Assembly (NCBI RefSeq): GCF_013388945.1
Contig: NZ_JACAEH010000004.1
Location: 248,001 to 312,000 of the forward strand
DNA: 64,000 bases
Reading direction: 5' to 3'
From: Nitrososphaera sp.
GTDB taxonomy: Archaea; Thermoproteota; Nitrososphaeria; Nitrososphaerales; Nitrososphaeraceae
Numbering within the stretch: the stretch's first letter is position 1; each line of letters begins with the position of its first letter. Below are positions 1-8,398 of this stretch, piece by piece. A program made the translations under genes and the position numbers. Below the pieces are notes generated by a model that saw nothing but the letters and a program-made list of their open reading frames with translations, had not been told where the DNA came from and made no database searches.

Positions 1-368
1 ATGTATGACAACAGCGCGCCTGCGGCCTCTGGCGTCAATGAATCACGCCACGACACTTCCATCTTTGCGAGGATCTTTTTTGCGTTCTTGGCAGATATGG
101 TGGCGCCGTCCCTGGCTACCCTGACCTGGTACGGGTATCTGCCGCCCCAGGCCTCTGGCTCGATGTCCTTTTTCCCGTCGGATTTTGCCAAAAACGCGCC
201 GTGGATGGTATCGGTGTCGAGGTTGAGCAGGAAAAGCGGATCGCCCTTTTTCACCGCAAGGACGCGGTCGCCGTAAAGCTTGCCTGACGCAAACAGCATG
301 CGGTCAAAGCACTCGCGCTCTGTCTTGCCCGTGCAGGCGAAAATGTGCCCAGGCCTTCCGGCTCGCAT
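1..368 (-). CDS. DCD-domain protein (C-terminus beyond window)
   Basis: The reading frame runs off the left edge, so only the N-terminal ~122 residues are seen. The translation reads GHIFACTGKTERECF near the N-terminus, then VKKGDPLFLLNLDTDTIHGAF and later EAWGGRYPYQVRV. This order matches the DCD (development and cell death) domain, a small beta-barrel fold related to nucleic-acid-binding EVE/PUA-like domains. The function in archaea is not established. The start is ATG at 366-368; a GTG two codons upstream (to 374) is possible. It is divergent from the small zinc protein that follows. Confidence 0.6.
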   Translation of the reverse strand, partial: MRAGRPGHIFACTGKTERECFDRMLFASGKLYGDRVLAVKKGDPLFLLNLDTDTIHGAFLAKSDGKKDIEPEAWGGRYPYQVRVARDGATISAKNAKKILAKMEVSWRDSLTPEAAGALLSY

Positions 369-442
369 CTGCACAGTTGCCTGCCCTTTCAGATTTAACG
401 CTTCCGCCGAATCTTTTTACATCACTTTGCCGCAAGTATGAC

Positions 443-625
443 ATGACCCTTTGCTACATATGCAACACTCGCACAGCGACGCTTGACTGCGTAGACTGCA
501 GGAGGCCGGTGTGCAAAAAGTGCACCAGGGACTTTCCGTTCTCCCCGGGTGTCTGCCTCGAGTGTGCCACGAAGGTCAAGACGGGCCTTGGCGGCATAAG
601 GAAGGACAAGGGCGAGATCTTTTAA
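443..625 (+). CDS. Small Cys-rich zinc-binding protein
   Basis: A 60-residue protein with the pattern CYICN, CVDC, CKKC and CLEC, i.e. four CxxC-type pairs able to hold two zinc ions, like a B-box or treble-clef knuckle. The frame is open further upstream (to 377), but the ATG at 443 puts the first zinc pair close to the N-terminus and lies shortly after a T-rich TATA-like stretch. The NUDIX gene follows 12 bp later, so the two may be cotranscribed. The specific role is unknown. Confidence 0.6.
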   Translation: MTLCYICNTRTATLDCVDCRRPVCKKCTRDFPFSPGVCLECATKVKTGLGGIRKDKGEIF

Positions 626-637
626 TCCGGCGCGCCG

Positions 638-1201
638 GTGCACAACTGCGTGAAGAACGCGCCGGCCGGCTGGAAACTAAAGTCGTCAAAAAAGGTGTAC
701 GACAACTTTTACCTCAAGGTGTACGAGGACGTGCTGGACCTTGCTGGCAGGGACAAGCTGTACATCCGCGCAAGGCGCCCCGACTACTCGACAATAGTGC
801 CGTTTTCACATGACGGCCGGATACTGACGATAAAGAGCTACCGGCACCTGGTGGACTCGTGGCAGCTCGAGGTGCCTGCAGGCTATATCGAAAAGGGCGA
901 GACTGCAAGGCATGCTGCAATCCGCGAGCTTGAAGAAGAAACAGGCTACCGGGCAAAGAAGATGGTGCACGTCGGCAGTTACACGCTTGACTATTCTATG
1001 TTTGCCCAGACAGGCAACGTGTTTGCGGCCTACGGCATAGAAAAGTCTGGCAGGCAGAATCTGGGCAGGATGGAAAAGATAGAGATAGAATTCGTTCCAA
1101 TCGAGAAAATGAAGCAGATGCTGCTGAAAGGCAGGATACTGAACGCGGCGTCCATAGTGGCGCTCTATCAGGCGATACAATACCACGAATCTAGGAAATG
1201 A
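638..1201 (+). CDS. NUDIX hydrolase, ADP-ribose pyrophosphatase type
   Basis: About 187 residues. The full Nudix box is visible as GYIEKGETARHAAIRELEEETGY (shown by its G-E-R-E-E residues around 80-102), the Mg-binding loop that hydrolyses nucleoside diphosphates linked to another moiety. The upstream strands resemble ADP-ribose/NDP-sugar pyrophosphatases (KVYDNFYLKVYED, LEVPAG). The start is GTG at 638; a second GTG at 650 is possible. Substrate cannot be set from sequence alone, ADP-ribose being the most frequent for this subgroup. Confidence 0.8.
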   Translation: MHNCVKNAPAGWKLKSSKKVYDNFYLKVYEDVLDLAGRDKLYIRARRPDYSTIVPFSHDGRILTIKSYRHLVDSWQLEVPAGYIEKGETARHAAIRELEEETGYRAKKMVHVGSYTLDYSMFAQTGNVFAAYGIEKSGRQNLGRMEKIEIEFVPIEKMKQMLLKGRILNAASIVALYQAIQYHESRK

Positions 1202-1230
1202 CTTAAATCCTATTTCAACGAAATAACGTT

Positions 1231-1773
1231 ATGTCATCTGTAAACGAGAGCCCAAACCACTTCATGGTGCTCGACGCGATCTCGAGAGGGATGAAGAATG
1301 CCGGCAAGATAGCCAAGGCCACCCGGCTTGACAAGGCCACCGTGGACATGGTGATAAGCGACCTCGCCGCGCAGCGCCTGATTGTCATTGTTGAGAAGAG
1401 GGGCTTTTTTGGCGGCAAGCAAGAGCTCCAGATAACCGAGACTGGCACGCGGGTGCTGGTAGCCAAGAAGCAGGAGCTTGAGAAAAAGTTCCAGCAGTTC
1501 CAGCAGTGGTATTCAAACGGCCAGATGCAGCAGCTGCAGAATTCCATGCAGATGGACAGGATGTGGCTGCCGTTCATGCTGTTTTCCGGAATCATGAACG
1601 CCATGTTCTTCATGTCCATGATGTCCTTCATGGGAGCTGCCATGACCCCGGCTGAAAGCGCGGCAGCTGGCGACGCCGGCGCAGACGTGGGTGCCGACGG
1701 GGCTGCAGACGGCGGCGGGGATGTCGGTGGAGATTTCGGCGGTGACTTTGGCGGCGGGGATTTCGGCTTCTAG
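1231..1773 (+). CDS. Winged-helix protein with hydrophobic segment and Gly/Asp-rich tail
   Basis: 180 residues in three parts. Residues 1-75 form a winged helix (AGKIAKATRLDKATVDMVIS as helix-turn-helix, then a wing). Residues 75-110 are Gln-rich and probably coiled coil. Residues 110-135 are Met/Phe-rich and hydrophobic, possibly membrane-associated. The last 40 residues are Ala/Gly/Asp repeats of the GGDFGG type, likely disordered. The combination suggests a membrane-tethered or aggregating DNA-binding protein. A TATA-like CTTAAATCC at about 1202 precedes the ATG by 27 bp. The stop overlaps the convergent gene by 4 bp. Confidence 0.55.
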   Translation: MSSVNESPNHFMVLDAISRGMKNAGKIAKATRLDKATVDMVISDLAAQRLIVIVEKRGFFGGKQELQITETGTRVLVAKKQELEKKFQQFQQWYSNGQMQQLQNSMQMDRMWLPFMLFSGIMNAMFFMSMMSFMGAAMTPAESAAAGDAGADVGADGAADGGGDVGGDFGGDFGGGDFGF

Positions 1774-2411
1774 CCGCCCCTGGACTTTTTGTAAGCCTGA
1801 GGGGCGACGACTGCAAAAGAGCCGGCCAATAGCGCAAGCGGCACCGACAGCAGTATAGAATACTGGTAGAGCGCAAGGTCGACTGTCTCTGCGACCAGGA
1901 TGCACGCAGACTCGGTAGTCACGAGTATCACGGCGCTTGCCTTCAATATCGACCAGAGCTCCGGCTCTCTTTGAAGGCGCGCCAGCTTTTTCAGTCCGCT
2001 GGCAAAGTCGCGCATGGTACCGGCAAAGTTGGGGTAAAAGCCCTTCCTGTCTCCGTGCTCAAGGACGGAGCAGCAGCCGCACGCGTCGCCTACGCCGTGC
2101 CTGCCAAGGATGGTGAGAAACGTCGCCGCGCCCGCAAGAGCGTAGCCCATCGCGTAGGCGATGGCGATGCCGGCAGGGTTGAACCCAAAGACGTACAGGC
2201 CGGCGTTCTCGCCAAGCTCTGCAAAAGAGATGCACAGGATCTCGATTCCAAGCGCGGCAGCAAACATTTCTTTTGAATAGGAAAAGAAGCCGCGCAGCGC
2301 GCTGCGTCGCAAATGAGCGTCAGCGCAGCATTTTTGCTCGCTGCATACAATACACTGGACCTGGCTGCACTGCGTCAGCACGCACAGGCACTGCGAACAC
2401 CTCTCCAACAT
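1770..2411 (-). CDS. Membrane protein with Cys-rich N-terminus
   Basis: 213 residues. The first 30 residues hold eight cysteines (MLERCSQCLCVLTQCSQVQC and following), suggesting a metal- or redox-active cytosolic head. Hydrophobic stretches follow at about 48-66, 78-100, 160-178 and 184-206. A central CGCC motif (about residue 112) could be a second metal site. No family is recognised. A TATA-like CAAATATTC lies ~25-30 bp before the ATG. It sits downstream of the zinc transporter operon on the same strand, but with a 34-bp gap, so any link to metal handling is inferred only. Confidence 0.5.
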   Translation of the reverse strand: MLERCSQCLCVLTQCSQVQCIVCSEQKCCADAHLRRSALRGFFSYSKEMFAAALGIEILCISFAELGENAGLYVFGFNPAGIAIAYAMGYALAGAATFLTILGRHGVGDACGCCSVLEHGDRKGFYPNFAGTMRDFASGLKKLARLQREPELWSILKASAVILVTTESACILVAETVDLALYQYSILLSVPLALLAGSFAVVAPQAYKKSRGG

Positions 2412-2444
2412 TGTTAATGACCGCGACGAATATTTGAACCGTTT

Positions 2445-3272
2445 CTATGCCCTTATCTCTTCGAGCTTTCTTGGCGAGTGCCGCACCACAAGAGCGGCGA
2501 CAAACACGGCGACCTGCACCAGCACTATCGTGCCTGCCGGAGCCAGGTTAAACGCATAGGACACAGCGATGCCTGTGATGACTGAAAACACGGAAACCGC
2601 GACGGAGATGAGCGCCGTCTTTTTGAACCCCTTGCCAAACAGCAGCGCCGTGACGTTTGGTATGACGATGAGCGACGATACCAGAAGTATTCCTACCAGC
2701 CTCATCGACACGACTGCAGCCACGCTTGCAAGCACCACGAAAAGGTAGTTGAGGTGCGCTATGGGAAGGCCGCTTACCCTTGCCTGCTCCTCGTCAAACG
2801 TGATATAGACCAGCTTTTTGTAAAGCAATATTACAATCGACAGTATGGCGCCGGCCATCGCAAGAATCGCCAGCGTGTCGTTCACGCTCACAAGCAGTAT
2901 GCTCCCGAAAAGAAAGCTGAACAGGTCAAGCGTAAAGCCGCCGGACGCGCTCACAAGCAGTATGCCAAGTGCAAGCCCTGACGACAGCAGAATCGCGACA
3001 GTCGCGTCCGCCGGCACCTTTGTAGACTGCCGGAGCTTTGTTATCCCGAGCGCGCCCGCTATTGCAAGCCCGAGTCCGGTCCAGAGCGGGTAGACGCCGG
3101 CGACGAGGCCGACTGCTATCCCGCCAAAAGCCACGTGCGACAGCGCGTCGCCAAAAAGCGAGTTCTTGCGGAGCACCAAGAACAGCCCTATCACGGATGT
3201 AGTTATCGCAACCGCCACGCCGGCTATGAGCGCGCGTTGCATGAATCCAAACTCGAGGATCTCAAGCACCAT
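2445..3272 (-). CDS. znuB: Zn/Mn-type ABC transporter permease (ABC-3 family)
   Basis: 275 residues with about eight membrane segments and the ABC-3 signature near the N-terminus (LFGDALSHVAFGGIAVG), where the conserved His/Asp-like residues are in place. It would form the membrane channel of a high-affinity Zn2+ or Mn2+ importer with the two genes upstream in the same operon (order: binding protein, ATPase, permease; gaps of -10 and 8 bp). Metal choice between zinc and manganese cannot be fixed from the sequence. Confidence 0.85.
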   Translation of the reverse strand: MVLEILEFGFMQRALIAGVAVAITTSVIGLFLVLRKNSLFGDALSHVAFGGIAVGLVAGVYPLWTGLGLAIAGALGITKLRQSTKVPADATVAILLSSGLALGILLVSASGGFTLDLFSFLFGSILLVSVNDTLAILAMAGAILSIVILLYKKLVYITFDEEQARVSGLPIAHLNYLFVVLASVAAVVSMRLVGILLVSSLIVIPNVTALLFGKGFKKTALISVAVSVFSVITGIAVSYAFNLAPAGTIVLVQVAVFVAALVVRHSPRKLEEIRA

Positions 3273-3280
3273 CTTATCGC

Positions 3281-4021
3281 CTACTGGTGGTCGTGCAGGT
3301 GCATGTGCGCCTGCATGCTTGCCTCAGAATACGCCTTGAGCAGGTCGGGATTTTCAAAGAACTCGTGGGTGTGGCCGTGGAAGAACATGCTGCGGTTGAT
3401 GCAGGCTACCCTGCTTGCAAGCTTGCTCACCGCGTCAAGGTCGTGCGACGACCAGATCATGGTTATCTTTTGCTCCTGGTTCAGCTTTTTGAGAAGGGCG
3501 TAAAACCGGTTCTGCGTCTCCAGGTCGATGCCGGTGGCCGGCTCGTCCAGTATCAAAAGCTCCGGCTCATTCACAATCGCCTTTGCTATTAGCACGCGCT
3601 GCTGCTGCCCGCCTGACAGCTCGCCGACGCGCCTGTCCCTGACGCCTGCAAGCCCGACTGTTTCAAGCGCAGAAGCTATACGCTCGCCCTCTGTTTTTTC
3701 CCCAAGGGTTTTTGTGATGCCAAGCGAGACTACCTCCTCGACTGTAGCCGGAAAGTTCTGCTCGATGCTCTTTCTCTGCGGCACGTAGCCCACCCTCTTG
3801 AAGAGGTGGCCGTTTTTGCGGATGTCCTCTCCAAACATCCTGATGGTCCCCCTGTATCCGCCGAGCAGGCCGAGCATGCACGAAAAGAGCGTGGTCTTGC
3901 CTGCGCCGTTTGGGCCAATCATGCCAAGCAGGTCGCCCTGCTCTACTGCAAACGTGATGTTGTCCAGTACCAAGGTGCTGCCGTAGGAAAACGACACGCC
4001 TTCAAGCTCGACTACTGGCAT
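3281..4021 (-). CDS. znuC: Zn/Mn-type ABC transporter ATPase
   Basis: 246 residues. Walker A GPNGAGKTT, Q-loop, signature LSGGQQQR, Walker B LLILDEP and the switch histidine (SSHD) are all present, so it should be an active ABC ATPase. It energises the ABC-3 permease encoded 8 bp downstream. The C-terminus is His-rich (HMHLHDHQ), which may bind the transported metal. The start overlaps the binding-protein gene by 10 bp, indicating translational coupling. Confidence 0.88.
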   Translation of the reverse strand: MPVVELEGVSFSYGSTLVLDNITFAVEQGDLLGMIGPNGAGKTTLFSCMLGLLGGYRGTIRMFGEDIRKNGHLFKRVGYVPQRKSIEQNFPATVEEVVSLGITKTLGEKTEGERIASALETVGLAGVRDRRVGELSGGQQQRVLIAKAIVNEPELLILDEPATGIDLETQNRFYALLKKLNQEQKITMIWSSHDLDAVSKLASRVACINRSMFFHGHTHEFFENPDLLKAYSEASMQAHMHLHDHQ

Positions 4022-4917
4022 TCCAGGCCCTCCTTCAGGTTGGCGACGTTTTCTCTCATCTTTGCAATGTAATCGACGCCTGCGGCGCGCTCGTCTGCGT
4101 CTATACCTTCAACGGGGCTGAGCACCAGAACCCTGCCTCCGGGGATCTCGCCGGCGACCACTTCTGCAAGCCTCGGGTCAACGAGGTCTTCTGAATAGAT
4201 GACGCTTATGCCAAGCGACCTGGCAAGCTCTATCACTTCCTGCAGGCGCTGGGGCAGTATCTCGCCTTCCGGCGATATGTCGTGAATCGCGTGCTGCTCA
4301 AGGCCGTACCTTTTCGCAAAGCGCCCGAACGCGTCGTGGAACGCGATAAACTCTGATTTCTCGCAACTGGACAGCTCGGATCTTATGAAAGAGTCAAGCG
4401 AGTCCAGCTCTGCGCTATAGCTGGCCGTGTTTTCGCCGTAATATTGCGCGTTGTCAGGGTCGGCCTGCGCAAGAGCGGCGCCTATCGCCTCCACCTGGCG
4501 CTTTGCAAGTATCGGGTCGAGCCAGACGTGAGGATCCACGGCGCCGTGTTCACCTTCGTGTACAAGCTCCATGCCTTCGCTTGTGTTCACTATTTTTCTT
4601 GCGCCGATGCCGTCTGCCCAGGTTTCAAACCCTGCACCGTTTATTATCAGCAAGTCCGCGGACCTGACCCTCGTCACGTCGCCAAGCGTTGGCTCCCAGT
4701 CGTGGGGCTCGATGCCAGGCGGCACAAGCGGCGTCACCGTGGCCCTGTCACCTGCAACATGCGACGCAAAATCATAGAGCGGGTAAAACGACGCCACGAC
4801 CTGCAGCCTGTCTGATGTGGCCGTGCTCGCCGGCTGGCCGCCGGTGTAAACTGTCGCGACCATCGCAAGCGGTATGACGACTGCGATGGCTGCAAGCGCC
4901 GCCCTGCTCTGCCTCAC
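4012..4917 (-). CDS. znuA: Zn/Mn-binding lipoprotein-like substrate-binding protein
   Basis: About 301 residues of the cluster A-I metal-binding protein family. After an N-terminal hydrophobic anchor (ALAAIAVVIPLAMVATVY) come SFYPLYDFASHVAGD, GIEPHDWEPT, DPHVWLDP and FHDAFGRFAKRYG, which supply the usual three His and one Asp/Glu metal ligands. There is no clear lipobox Cys, so it is probably anchored by its uncleaved helix. I chose the GTG at 4917 rather than the TTG at 4941, because the latter would put the start inside the operator palindrome. First gene of the operon. Confidence 0.82.
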   Translation of the reverse strand: MRQSRAALAAIAVVIPLAMVATVYTGGQPASTATSDRLQVVASFYPLYDFASHVAGDRATVTPLVPPGIEPHDWEPTLGDVTRVRSADLLIINGAGFETWADGIGARKIVNTSEGMELVHEGEHGAVDPHVWLDPILAKRQVEAIGAALAQADPDNAQYYGENTASYSAELDSLDSFIRSELSSCEKSEFIAFHDAFGRFAKRYGLEQHAIHDISPEGEILPQRLQEVIELARSLGISVIYSEDLVDPRLAEVVAGEIPGGRVLVLSPVEGIDADERAAGVDYIAKMRENVANLKEGLECQ

Positions 4918-4931
4918 ACCGCCTTTAGGTG

Positions 4932-4960
4932 TTATTAACAATATATACTTTTGTTAATAA
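4932..4960. promoter_or_regulatory. Operator palindrome between metal transporter and NikR-like gene
   Basis: TTATTAACAA and TTGTTAATAA form a perfect inverted repeat of 10-bp arms with a 9-bp AT-rich spacer that contains TATATACT. It lies in the 90-bp divergent region between the metal-uptake operon and the ribbon-helix-helix regulator. The long arms suit a tetrameric NikR-like repressor that would control both promoters. Known: NikR proteins bind such spaced dyads when metal-loaded. Inferred: this is its site. Confidence 0.6.
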
Positions 4961-5004
4961 AAAATAAGATGTGTTTATAAGGCAGTTAATAACAAGAAGA
5001 CGCG

Positions 5005-5388
5005 ATGCCCATAGTCAGCATTTCCCTCAACGACGAGATTGTCGCCGAGCTTGACAAGCTGCAAAAGGCGCTCGGGTTCTCCGGCAGATCTGAAATCGTC
5101 AGGGCCGGCATCAGGACCCTTTTGGCAGAGGAAAAGGACAGGCAGAACCTTTCCGGCAGCCTGTATGCCATCTTGCTTGCGGTCCACGACGAAAAGTCCG
5201 ACGACCAGGTGGTGCAGATGGAGCACGACTATGACAGGCTGATCGGCACGCACATACACAACAAGATAGACGGCGACAGGTGCCTTGAGATCTTTTTCCT
5301 GCGCGGCGACGCGTCGGAGATAAAGAACATGACCAAAAAGTTCCAGACAAACAAAAAGATGGATCACGTCAAGCTGATAGCGCTTTGA
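5005..5388 (+). CDS. NikR-like metal-responsive regulator (CopG/RHH)
   Basis: 127 residues. Residues 1-45 are a ribbon-helix-helix DNA-binding domain (VSISLNDEIVAELDKL, SGRSEIVRAGIR). The C-terminal part is the ACT-like NikR domain with candidate metal ligands EHDYD, THIH and a Cys before LEIFFLRG. The spacing from the second His to Cys is 8, not the 6 of E. coli NikR, so the metal may not be nickel. Its divergent placement beside the Zn/Mn transporter suggests a zinc- or manganese-sensing repressor. The stop overlaps the next gene start (TGATG). Confidence 0.75.
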   Translation: MPIVSISLNDEIVAELDKLQKALGFSGRSEIVRAGIRTLLAEEKDRQNLSGSLYAILLAVHDEKSDDQVVQMEHDYDRLIGTHIHNKIDGDRCLEIFFLRGDASEIKNMTKKFQTNKKMDHVKLIAL

Positions 5389-6404
5389 TGTTCTTCACAA
5401 GCCCGATAGGCCTCGGGCACGCGACGCGGGACATTGCCATTGCAGACAAGCTTGGAATTTCAAAAAGCGAATTGATGTTTGTCTCAGGCGAGGGCGCGCC
5501 CGCCCTTATCGAAAAGAGCGGCTACCGCTGCCTCGACCTATACAGGCCGGAAAAGTTCAGCGTCGACAACGGGCAGTTGCAACATTCTTTCCGGTGGCTG
5601 ATGGCCTACTATTCCTATTACAAAAAGTGCAAGGAGATCGCAGGCAGGGTAATCGCGGAAAACCCCGGGCCTGTAATCAGCGACGAGGACTTTGCCTCCA
5701 TCGCAATAGCGGAAGAAGCAGGCAGAAAACACGTCCTTGTCACCGACATTTTAGAGACGCACTTTACAAAGGGCGCGGCGTCGCTTGTGGAGAAAAAGAT
5801 GAACAGGGCCATGCGCGAAATGATGGACAGGTGCGACTGCGTGATAATCCCAGACGTGGGCGAGGACCGGGGCAACCTGAGGTACGTCGGGCCAATCGTC
5901 CGCGAAGTGAGCGCCGACCGGGAAACGCTGCGCCGGCGGTTCAACCTTGCAAGAAAGACGATAGTGGTGAGCGTCGGCGGCACAGACGCCGGCCGGTACC
6001 TCATTGAAAAGACGATCGAGGCGTACAGAAAGCTGAAAGGAAGGCTGGACGCGGACCTGCTCGTCGTGCCCGGCCCGTCGCTGAAACTGCCCGATTCTCC
6101 GGACTACCGCAACCTTGGCTTTGTCGAGAACCTGCACGAGCTTGTCTATGCTGCAGACCTCGTGATATCGCTTGCAGGCCGGTCGACCATGGACGAGTCG
6201 ATGGCGTACGGCACGCCGGGCATATTCATCCCGATAAAGGGCCACTTTGAGCAGGAAGAGGGCGCGGCACGCCTAGGCTACAGCCACGGCGACATCCTGC
6301 GGCTGGAGCCGCTCATCGAAGAAACGATAGGCCGCCGGCGCGACTCCGTGAATGCGGCCGGTGCAAAAAATGCTGCAAAAATCATTTCTGCACTTTTTAG
6401 GTGA
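5388..6404 (+). CDS. MurG/GT28-like glycosyltransferase
   Basis: About 338 residues with two Rossmann halves as in GT-B enzymes: SPIGLGHATRDIAIA at the N-terminus (Gly-rich acceptor loop), IVVSVGGTDAG starting the C-terminal half, and SLAGRSTMDESMAYGTP near the end, the typical UDP-sugar binding region of UDP-GlcNAc transferases. The acceptor is unknown; a glycolipid or glycoprotein of the envelope is plausible. The ATG overlaps the regulator stop by one base, so it is translationally coupled to the NikR-like gene. Confidence 0.72.
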   Translation: MFFTSPIGLGHATRDIAIADKLGISKSELMFVSGEGAPALIEKSGYRCLDLYRPEKFSVDNGQLQHSFRWLMAYYSYYKKCKEIAGRVIAENPGPVISDEDFASIAIAEEAGRKHVLVTDILETHFTKGAASLVEKKMNRAMREMMDRCDCVIIPDVGEDRGNLRYVGPIVREVSADRETLRRRFNLARKTIVVSVGGTDAGRYLIEKTIEAYRKLKGRLDADLLVVPGPSLKLPDSPDYRNLGFVENLHELVYAADLVISLAGRSTMDESMAYGTPGIFIPIKGHFEQEEGAARLGYSHGDILRLEPLIEETIGRRRDSVNAAGAKNAAKIISALFR

Positions 6405-6462
6405 GACTATGCTGAATGCAGCCTCGCCAATAATTAAAAACCATGGGTACCGGCAATGGCGC

Positions 6463-6783
6463 ATGTTGGACCATGCAGGGCGCAAAAAGCGCCTTTCTCA
6501 CATGTTCGCGGCGGGCCTTTTGGCCGCGGCCGCGCTAGGAATAGCCGCCGCTGGATTTGGTGGCGTTGCGTACGCGGAAGAGCCGGCCTGCCTGTACACG
6601 GTAGGCGAAACGGTGGAAGAAGAAGTCGGATTTCTGAACCTGCTCCTCGGCGACACTGGAGCGGCCTTGGAGCAAGAGGTCAATTTTGTCCTTGGAATAG
6701 TGCACGACCCGATAGGTGCGGTTGACGACGAGATAGACACCGTGCACGAAGACCTCGACGGCGTGCAGGCCTGCCTGGACTGA
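6463..6783 (+). CDS. Secreted small protein, unknown
   Basis: 106 residues with an N-terminal signal peptide (basic RKKRL, then hydrophobic FAAGLLAAAALGIAAAGFGG, cleavage near AYA-EE). The mature part is acidic and helical (two heptad-like segments, EEEVGFLNLLL and VDDEIDTVHEDLDGV) with only two Cys (PACLY near the start, QACLD at the end) that could form a disulphide. I chose the ATG at 6463 because a TATA-like AATTAAAAACC sits ~25-30 bp upstream; in-frame ATGs at 6352 and 6409 would place the promoter inside the gene. Confidence 0.5.
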   Translation: MLDHAGRKKRLSHMFAAGLLAAAALGIAAAGFGGVAYAEEPACLYTVGETVEEEVGFLNLLLGDTGAALEQEVNFVLGIVHDPIGAVDDEIDTVHEDLDGVQACLD

Positions 6784-6802
6784 CGTCCCGGCATCCTTTT
6801 TT

Positions 6803-6910
6803 TTACATAACATCTTCAGGTTTTTCCTCGTGGCCGCAGTTTGCACAGCGATAAATCTTGAAGCCTATGTGTTTCATGTTGCCGCCGCACCTGATGCAGA
6901 GATCTTCCAT
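6803..6910 (-). CDS. 35-residue zinc ribbon protein
   Basis: A very short gene encoding MEDLCIRCGG, then IYRCANCGHEEKPED. Two CxxC knuckles separated by 15 residues make a complete zinc ribbon of the rubredoxin/RPB9 kind. Its reading frame has an ATG, a TAA stop, and no overlap with a neighbour, which supports it as real. It is convergent with the secreted-protein gene and divergent from aspartate kinase. Function unknown. Confidence 0.55.
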   Translation of the reverse strand: MEDLCIRCGGNMKHIGFKIYRCANCGHEEKPEDVM

Positions 6911-6970
6911 GCCACTGCAAGCAAACGAGCATTATTTAATATAGGGATCTGCGCGCTCTAGCCCTTACAC

Positions 6971-8398
6971 TTGACCTCCATCACTGTCGCCAAGTTCGGC
7001 GGAAGCGCCCTCGGAGCCGACGGCGTGTTGATCCCCAAGATCATCGAGAGGATAAAGCAGATGCAGGGAGAGTCCAAAGTGGTCGCGGTGTTCTCTGCGC
7101 CGCTGATAGAGTACGAGGGCAAGCTCAGCTCGATGACCGACGTGGCGATAAAGGTGGGCAAGAACTATGCCTCTTCAAACCCAGTCGAGATCGAGATACT
7201 GAGGGAGGTGTACGAGCGCATAGCCGGAGCGCACCTGAAGGACGAGGAGAAAAAAGAGTTCCTCTCGCACCTTGACAGGTTCTACCGCCAGGTCATAATC
7301 TCGTTAAAGGGCGCCGCGGAAAACAGGCGCTTTGTAGACGTCATACGCTCAAGGACGCTTGCGTACAGCGGCGAAGTCACGATGTGTTACCTGATGGGCT
7401 ACGTGATGCGCGCCCACGGAATAAAGGCGACGCACGTCCCGATAGAGCACTGGCCGATAATAACCGACGACAACTTTGAAGCCGCCAACTTTATGCCAGA
7501 AGAGTCAAGGCAGGCGTCGGCCCACCTTGTGGAGCTCATTGAAAGCAATGACGTGGTGAGCATGGGCGGCTTTATCGGCAGGACCGTCGACAACCTCGAG
7601 ACGACGTACGAGCGCGGGGGCTCCGACAGGACTGCCGCAGACATTGCCATAATCTTGAACGACAGGTACGACACAAGGATATCGTTTGAGAAGGACAGCG
7701 CGGTATTGAGCGCCGACCCCAAGATAGTGAAGGACGGCCTTGACTTTGTGCCATATCTGTCGTACAACGAGGCGAGGATTGCCGGCATGTTTGGCATGAA
7801 GATCCTCGACCCGATTGCGATAAAGGAGATAGACGACAACGAGCTTGACATACCCATTGCCATCACGGACATGACCAAGCCCGGAAGCGTGACTGTGATA
7901 AAGCGCACGCCTCCTGCCGACGACTCGGCAAACCCGATAAAGATAGTGACAGGAAAAAAGAACTGCGCGATTGTGAGGATGGAGAGCATGTCGGCGTCGC
8001 ACCTGATTGCAAATTTAGAGAGGGACAAGCAGTACCACGACTTTGTCAAGCTGTCGCCCTACTTCAAGGACGACACCGAGATGACGCGCCTCCTGTTCCT
8101 TGACGCCGACTATGTCAGGCGTCAGGAAAGGCATTTCCGCGCCTATTATCCGAAAACGGAGGTAGTGTACGGCAGGGCCGTCGTGACACTCATAGGCGAC
8201 GAGATGTGGCGCGTGCCCAAGATAGCGTCAACCGCATCGAGCACCGTTAGCGAGCACGACATCAACATCCTCAACCTGGACGCGCAGGAAGAGACGTCGC
8301 GCATACTGATAGTTCTGGAGGACAAGGGTACAAGCGTCGCAGAGGCCGTCAAGGCAATCCACATGACCCGCAACAAAATACACGGAGCCCGGAGATGA
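6971..8398 (+). CDS. lysC: Aspartate kinase
   Basis: 475 residues. Catalyses ATP-dependent phosphorylation of L-aspartate, the first step to lysine, threonine and methionine. The N-terminal amino-acid-kinase fold shows VAKFGGSALG, GRTVDNLETTYERGGSD and a Lys/Asp-rich nucleotide loop; the last ~150 residues hold two ACT repeats (IVRMESM; STVSEHDINILNLDAQ) expected for feedback control. The start is TTG, about 30 bp after a TTTAATATA box. The 3' end overlaps ilvE by 4 bp. Confidence 0.88.
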   Translation: MTSITVAKFGGSALGADGVLIPKIIERIKQMQGESKVVAVFSAPLIEYEGKLSSMTDVAIKVGKNYASSNPVEIEILREVYERIAGAHLKDEEKKEFLSHLDRFYRQVIISLKGAAENRRFVDVIRSRTLAYSGEVTMCYLMGYVMRAHGIKATHVPIEHWPIITDDNFEAANFMPEESRQASAHLVELIESNDVVSMGGFIGRTVDNLETTYERGGSDRTAADIAIILNDRYDTRISFEKDSAVLSADPKIVKDGLDFVPYLSYNEARIAGMFGMKILDPIAIKEIDDNELDIPIAITDMTKPGSVTVIKRTPPADDSANPIKIVTGKKNCAIVRMESMSASHLIANLERDKQYHDFVKLSPYFKDDTEMTRLLFLDADYVRRQERHFRAYYPKTEVVYGRAVVTLIGDEMWRVPKIASTASSTVSEHDINILNLDAQEETSRILIVLEDKGTSVAEAVKAIHMTRNKIHGARR

